Positions 6,055-10,473 of a DNA stretch of 10,473 nucleotides are shown here, piece after piece. The stretch spans positions 1-10,473 of the forward strand of contig JAGTRH010000011.1 in assembly GCA_018396795.1 (NCBI GenBank). Reading direction: 5' to 3'. Source of the stretch: Candidatus Bathyarchaeota archaeon (GTDB lineage: Archaea; Thermoproteota; Bathyarchaeia; Bathyarchaeales; B26-1). The position numbers and the translations under genes are program-made. The notes beneath the pieces are model-generated. The model searched no databases and was not told the origin of the DNA. It worked only from the letters and a program-made list of their open reading frames with translations. Within the stretch, counting starts at the first letter, position 1. The number at the start of each line of letters is the position of its first letter.

Positions 6055-7470
6055 TCAGCGGGTCGTGAGGGTAGTTATGCTATCTGATGGAAGTAATGCT
6101 TCAAGCGAGCCGTCTTTGACGGCTATGTCACCAACATACTCACATTTTTCAGTTTTTGATGTACGATACTGCTTGAAAGATGATACCATAAGATTTTTTA
6201 GAAATATCTTAGCATTAGCGTCCTTTGATCCTCTATTTATCATCACGAGCGTTATATCACCGCTTTCCTCATTTATATAGGCTGAGACAAGAATTTGAGG
6301 TCTGTTGCTGCTTGCATCTATTCTTATTGAGCCTGGGCTTATGAATCTGAAAAATTGCTTAACCGCATAATATTTTGGGGTAATTTTGTAGCTATCTCCC
6401 TCTCCACTTATGCTGATTAGCCCGGTTTCTCTATACCAAAAGAGTTCCCAAACTAGGTAGACTGATGCATTACCATATACTAGCGCATTGTGGATGTGCT
6501 GGGCAGTGTAAAGGGCCTCGTTATATGTTCCAGCCTCCGGAAAATCTAGGTAGTTATATTCGGTCATCCATAATGGCTTATTGTACTTGGCACAATGCTC
6601 GGAAAGCATTTTGAGCCATATAACTCCTTGGTCCGGATTGAAGAATTGCACGTCATATAAATGCGCGGCGAAGAGATCGACGTATTGCGCTGCTTCAGGA
6701 TCGGACATTATTGCCTCTAAATAATTAATGGCGCTGTAAACGCCAGAAGTTTCTGGAACAACTATCTTTGTTGTTATCCCCTCAATCGAAAATTTTCTAC
6801 CCACCGCCTTAATTAAATCCCTCAGCTGTTCAGGCGTGTAAATGCATGTCTCCCACGTAGCGGTGTAATCCGGCTCGTTTTGTATACTTATCCAGCGTAT
6901 ATTTATGCCATGATATTTTCTGTAGCCAATAATATACGCGGATATCCACTCTGCGAATTCCTCATACATTTCTGGCAGAAGGTAACCGTCATTTGTTTCC
7001 TGCGTGTTATTTTTCATCCATGCTGGCGGGCTCCAAACAGAAGCTATAAACTTTGTAACGCCTCTCTTTTCAGCCTCAATAGCATTCCAAACCTGGTCTT
7101 GATCCGTTGTAAAATTAAACGTTTCCCAATTAAAGTCGTCGGGATCATCGTCATCATTTACACTTTCAATTTTAGTCCAGGCTCGCAATCTATAAATATT
7201 TATTCCGAGATCTGAAAAAAGTAAATCCGCAACTTCCGCTCTGTAGGGTTCCCTCAAATTTCTTAACAACCACTCATAATACGCGCCTGAACCACCGAAT
7301 CCCTCGATTTTCTGGCATCTCTCCGCTCCATCAATTTCGATGAAGACCTCTAATTTTTCAGCAGGCATTCTGCTTTGTAAATAAATGTAGTAGGCTAACC
7401 CCACTATTATTATAGTTGCCACAAAAAAGATATAAGAACCCTTACTTTCAGGATAAACCACCCCCACCAA
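6055..7470 (-). CDS. Membrane-anchored glycoside hydrolase family 30 enzyme (xylanase/glucuronoxylanase-like)
   Basis: 471 residues. A single N-terminal helix (about 13-31) not followed by a clear cleavage site suggests a signal anchor with the enzyme outside the cell. The catalytic TIM barrel begins with QKIEGFGGSGAYYEWLL (53-69). It then has SVWSPPAWMKNN (144-155) and SIQNEPDY (195-202) with acid/base Glu199, and WMTEYN (301-306) with nucleophile Glu304. The WETCIYTPEQL segment after the acid/base resembles GH30 xylanases. The last about 90 residues form the usual GH30 side beta-domain. GH30 members are retaining enzymes acting on beta-linked glycans; subfamily 8 cuts glucuronoxylan at methylglucuronate branches. 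The loop after strand beta8 reads VWELFWYRETGLI, and I cannot place the uronate-binding Arg of subfamily 8 there with certainty. The start is TTG 7470, with GTGs at 7467 and 7461 also possible. Confidence 0.85.
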   Translation of the reverse strand: MVGVVYPESKGSYIFFVATIIIVGLAYYIYLQSRMPAEKLEVFIEIDGAERCQKIEGFGGSGAYYEWLLRNLREPYRAEVADLLFSDLGINIYRLRAWTKIESVNDDDDPDDFNWETFNFTTDQDQVWNAIEAEKRGVTKFIASVWSPPAWMKNNTQETNDGYLLPEMYEEFAEWISAYIIGYRKYHGINIRWISIQNEPDYTATWETCIYTPEQLRDLIKAVGRKFSIEGITTKIVVPETSGVYSAINYLEAIMSDPEAAQYVDLFAAHLYDVQFFNPDQGVIWLKMLSEHCAKYNKPLWMTEYNYLDFPEAGTYNEALYTAQHIHNALVYGNASVYLVWELFWYRETGLISISGEGDSYKITPKYYAVKQFFRFISPGSIRIDASSNRPQILVSAYINEESGDITLVMINRGSKDANAKIFLKNLMVSSFKQYRTSKTEKCEYVGDIAVKDGSLEALLPSDSITTLTTR

Positions 7471-7481
7471 TTAATCTTTTT

Positions 7482-7511
7482 CTAATCTTAATATTACTAA
7501 TCTTAATATTA
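7482..7511. repeat. Perfect 15-bp tandem repeat in the GH30/M28-like divergent promoter region
   Basis: CTAATCTTAATATTA occurs twice with no gap (7482-7496, 7497-7511), and a partial third copy (TTAATCT) begins at 7471. On the minus strand each copy carries a TAATATTA TATA-like core. The first copy's core lies about 22 nt before the GH30 TTG codon, giving a possible leaderless start, and the second is 15 bp further out. It may be a duplicated promoter or an operator. Confidence 0.7.
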
Positions 7512-7582
7512 AATTCTTCTTTTAAGACGATTTCTGCATCACCAAGGATAGTTCGTGAATAGTAATTTTTAAAAGATAGTTG

Positions 7583-7593
7583 TAAATATTATA
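7583..7593 (+). promoter_or_regulatory. TATA box of the M28-like/permease gene
   Basis: TAAATATTATA is centred about 23 nt before the ATG at 7610, fitting a leaderless mRNA. A second AT-rich candidate (TTTTTAAAAG, 7566-7575) would instead give a short leader containing TGGGGAT at 7597-7603. The spacing of TATA, GGGG and ATG resembles that before the GH4 gene. Confidence 0.5.
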
Positions 7594-7609
7594 CTCTGGG
7601 GATTTAATT

Positions 7610-10473
7610 ATGCTGTCGTTCGCTAAAGAGGGAAAAATCTCTCTTCTATTAGCTCTAATAACGCTCTTAGTGGTTTCATATGCATTAACGCTGCTTTTAA
7701 CGGTCACAGAACCCGTAGTTGCTCAGGGCATTCCCTTTGATTACTTTACACCAGCCTTAAAGGCAATCAATATGGATGAGCTCAAGGGTTACATTGAAGA
7801 CCTTGTTAGATTCGGTTCAAGATTCACAGGTTATCCGGGATGTTATGCTGCGGCTGACTACATTGAAAGTAAGTTCCGCGAGTTTGGGTTATCATCGATT
7901 GGGAAGCATAGTTTTAGGGTTCCAATACCGGTTGATGAGGGCGCCTACATAGAGACTTCCATCGGAGAAAAAGTAACGGTTTACCCGGTTTATCCGAACA
8001 AAGTTTGTCCACCTCAAACTCCACCCGGAGGTTTAAGCGGGCGCTTAGTTTACGTAGGCTCAGGTGAATATGAGGATTTTGATGGTAAACCTATAGAGGG
8101 CGGTATAGTTCTTATGGACTTTAATACGCAATACCATTGGGTTACTACAGCCAAGTTTGGCGCCAAGGCTGTTGTTTTTCTTGAGCCCGAGTATACCACA
8201 ACTACAGAAGCTCGAATGAAGCTGCTTGAGAGCGTGGCTTGGAACTTTCCAAGGGTATATGCTAGGGCTAATGAATCAAGGAAGCTTTTGGAGTTGGCTG
8301 AGAAGGGGGAGACGGTCACTCTGGTATCTAATATGAAATGGCGCAACGTTGAATCCTACAATGTAATAGGCTATTTAAGAGGAACAACCTACCCCGATGA
8401 ATACGTGCTGATAACAGCGGCATACGATAGCTTCTCATTTATACCAAGCCTAGCTCCGGGATCAAGAGAGGCCATAGGAACAGCCATAATGCTCCAGCTA
8501 GCCAAGTTCTTCGCCTCGAATCCTGGCTTAAATAAGTATACGCTAGTCTTCATAGCTTTCTCGGGAACGAATCAAGGAATCACTGGTTCGAGATGGTTTA
8601 TGAAAGAGTATTTGGATAACAGGTGGAACGAATGGGGTAGCAAAGTAAAGATCCAGGTAAATATAGACATAAATGACATAAACAAATATTTGATGCCATA
8701 CACCGTCCTCGGATGGACATTTGGGTGGAACGAAGGTGTAGCACCGTGGCTAACAAATTACCAAGATTGGCTGTTCAATACTCTGTTTCCAGATTTGGCT
8801 GAGAGACTTAATAGACCATATCTTGCTAGGGAAGATCCCGCTATAGGCAGACCTTGGATTCCAAGGGATATGTTTGGATCCGGAGGTCCAGGTCACGGCA
8901 TAGTTTACGAAGACTACTATGGCTCCCCGCTCAGATATGCTAACAGCGAGCCTCTGCTAGTTTTAGGTGGCCCTGGAATGACATGGAGCAACTTATGGGC
9001 ATTCAGCAATGACTACTGGACCCCATTTGACCTGCCAGATACCATTAATTGGGATAATATAAAGTTTAAGATTGAGGCTCTGTACCCAATAATTTATGCT
9101 ACAGTGAATACGGATCTTTCAGGGCTTATAGGGAGCTGGGCTCCCAAGGTTCCCGGCCAGTTTTATCCTAAGTGGGTGGATGTAAGTGGCAAAACTATGG
9201 AATACAACGTTTACTCAGGGTGGTGGGACATACCGGTCAGTAACGCCATAATAATTTATGGGAGAGGAGGCCCATCATCGTTAGGTTCCCGGCCATTCCA
9301 GCTCCTCCTGCCAGCATATGTTATGTCAGATGAGGACGGAGATGTATACATGCCTGGCCTAATACAGCAGGAGAGACTAATGGGGGGTAACTATGGTATA
9401 GAAGCTTTTGTTGTCGATGAGGAGACTGGAAACGTCAAATATGCTCCGGGCTTTGGAACATATTGGTTTAAGGGCCCAGTGGATGTATCTGCGCATATAG
9501 GCTCAGCCTTCTCGGCAAATACTTATGATAGGGAACAGAACTTTGGCATATATACGCTGTTTAAGTGTGGTACTGTAATACTATTTGACATATGCGATGT
9601 GTATTATAGGAACGGCGCCAGCGATCAAGATATTGCCCTAACGGTTAATGACTTCGCATCTCACGCTCCGCCCGACCAATGGAGCTGGGACTTTTATTTG
9701 TATGGTGGATATGGCGTGAGCGTTGCTGCTGCATTTATTTCTCCAGATAAGCCTGTGGAGTTCCTAGTTCACACAACATATACCAAAAGATATCCAATGT
9801 TAGTCCTAACGAACTCAAGTGATGAGTACCCGTCAGGTGTTGGCTTTAAAATTGGTGAATGCGAACAGTATATAATAACTCATACTACGATAAAATTTGC
9901 CCAAGACATGTGCAGGCTAAATCTTGAGAGAATAAGGACTCTATCTGCTGGAGGCATAACTCCATCCGGCTACACTAGCACTGAAGAGATTTTCGCAGAA
10001 GCCTTACTAGCCCTTGAGAATCGTGAATATAGCAAGCTAGAAGCGCTATCAAATAGGTTAGTGGTGTACGAGAGAAATAATTATTCAGCCTTAAGAGCAT
10101 CTATTGAAGATGCGATATATGCGATAACATTCTTCGGCCTAACTCTGGTGCCATTCTCAATTCTCATCGAGAGACTATTCTTCCAGTATGGCGGCATGAG
10201 GCGCGTAATGGTTACTTTCATGGGTTTCATTGTTCCTCTGACTTTTCTATCCTTCGTTCATCCAGGCTTTAGGCTCGCTACAGACCCCATAATGGTCATT
10301 ATAGGCTTCCTAATAGTGGTTCTCATAATGCCCTTAATGGCGGTAATATTGAACACTGTGCTTTCAGCCATAAAGCGCCTGAGAATTAAAGTTGCGGGCA
10401 TCCACTGGGTTGAGATTCCCAGATTCTCCGTAGCTCTGCTCGGATTCTCCACCGGCGTTTCCCATATGAGAAA
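7610..10473 (+). CDS. M28 peptidase-like (probable pseudo-enzyme) protein with C-terminal FtsX-like membrane domain, 3' end cut by window
   Basis: The frame is open from ATG 7610 to the right edge (954 codons), so the C-terminus is missing. In order: a signal anchor (about 9-29, then VVAQG); the start of an M28 domain (about 45-120); a PA-like insertion (about 142-240, GRLVYVGSG and GAKAVVFLE); the M28 core resuming at NVIGYLRG (251-258); a beta-rich region (about 500-770); a helical stretch (about 785-835); and membrane helices at about 836-853, 866-883 and 894-917. After these, GFSTGVSHMR resembles the entry to an FtsX/MacB-type permease domain. The M28 metal motifs are altered: HxD is AYD (271-273), the second Asp motif reads GSRE (284-287), Glu-Glu is Thr320-Asn321, and the final His-Thr-Pro is WTP (470-472). 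Only Asp353 is intact. It is therefore probably a binding or sensing module, not a peptidase. An ABC-type partner ATPase is not in view. Confidence 0.8.
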   Translation, partial: MLSFAKEGKISLLLALITLLVVSYALTLLLTVTEPVVAQGIPFDYFTPALKAINMDELKGYIEDLVRFGSRFTGYPGCYAAADYIESKFREFGLSSIGKHSFRVPIPVDEGAYIETSIGEKVTVYPVYPNKVCPPQTPPGGLSGRLVYVGSGEYEDFDGKPIEGGIVLMDFNTQYHWVTTAKFGAKAVVFLEPEYTTTTEARMKLLESVAWNFPRVYARANESRKLLELAEKGETVTLVSNMKWRNVESYNVIGYLRGTTYPDEYVLITAAYDSFSFIPSLAPGSREAIGTAIMLQLAKFFASNPGLNKYTLVFIAFSGTNQGITGSRWFMKEYLDNRWNEWGSKVKIQVNIDINDINKYLMPYTVLGWTFGWNEGVAPWLTNYQDWLFNTLFPDLAERLNRPYLAREDPAIGRPWIPRDMFGSGGPGHGIVYEDYYGSPLRYANSEPLLVLGGPGMTWSNLWAFSNDYWTPFDLPDTINWDNIKFKIEALYPIIYATVNTDLSGLIGSWAPKVPGQFYPKWVDVSGKTMEYNVYSGWWDIPVSNAIIIYGRGGPSSLGSRPFQLLLPAYVMSDEDGDVYMPGLIQQERLMGGNYGIEAFVVDEETGNVKYAPGFGTYWFKGPVDVSAHIGSAFSANTYDREQNFGIYTLFKCGTVILFDICDVYYRNGASDQDIALTVNDFASHAPPDQWSWDFYLYGGYGVSVAAAFISPDKPVEFLVHTTYTKRYPMLVLTNSSDEYPSGVGFKIGECEQYIITHTTIKFAQDMCRLNLERIRTLSAGGITPSGYTSTEEIFAEALLALENREYSKLEALSNRLVVYERNNYSALRASIEDAIYAITFFGLTLVPFSILIERLFFQYGGMRRVMVTFMGFIVPLTFLSFVHPGFRLATDPIMVIIGFLIVVLIMPLMAVILNTVLSAIKRLRIKVAGIHWVEIPRFSVALLGFSTGVSHMR

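Noticed and set aside
6880..7215. 111-codon plus-strand frame
   Set aside because: It is antisense to the GH30 catalytic barrel; the SPPAW and NEPD motifs show that the minus strand is coding.
7522..7707. 61-codon minus-strand frame upstream of GH30
   Set aside because: It overlaps the start, promoter and signal anchor of the M28-like gene on the other strand and shows no family features.

Overview
The window looks archaeal, most likely from a thermophilic or mesothermophilic Thermoproteota lineage (Bathyarchaeia-like is my best guess). The signs are TATA-box promoters 23-36 nt from start codons, several of which suit leaderless or very short-leader mRNAs; a class III (prepilin-type) signal peptide; an archaeal-style GT-C glycosyltransferase carrying a zinc ribbon; and heavy use of ATA (Ile) and AGG/AGA (Arg) codons. 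I saw no rRNA, tRNA, CRISPR array, integrase or insertion sequence.

Layout. (1) 1-1199, minus: 3'-truncated membrane glycosyltransferase of the PMT/GT39 type with an N-terminal four-Cys zinc ribbon. (2) 1200-1768: about 570 bp without a convincing gene, holding the divergent promoters. (3) 1769-4486, plus: a two-gene unit, a GH4 NAD/metal-dependent glycosidase with the C-H-G signature of uronide-cleaving members, followed 51 bp later by a URO-D/methyltransferase-fold protein whose usual thiolate metal ligands are changed. (4) 4621-5034, minus: an orphan archaeal type IV pilin-like protein, divergent from (5) 5121-5924, plus: an ICMT/PEMT-type integral membrane methyltransferase; the two share a palindromic TATA element. 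(6) 6055-7470, minus: a membrane-anchored extracytoplasmic GH30 glycoside hydrolase. (7) 7610 to the right edge, plus: a large protein with a signal anchor, a PA domain, an M28 peptidase-like domain that has lost most metal ligands, a beta-rich region and C-terminal membrane helices entering what looks like an FtsX-type permease domain. GH30 and the M28-like gene diverge from a region with a perfect 15-bp tandem repeat.

How they may work together (inference). The theme is carbohydrate handling at the cell surface: GH30 outside the membrane could open a beta-linked polysaccharide such as a glucuronoxylan, GH4 could cleave imported uronides in the cytoplasm, and the URO-D-fold partner could act on a methylated or otherwise modified product. 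GT39 and the pilin-like protein belong to surface glycosylation and appendages. The genes are not one operon; only GH4 and the URO-D-like gene are plausibly co-transcribed. The least ordinary items are the probable M28 pseudo-peptidase joined to a permease-like membrane domain and the GH4/URO-D pair.
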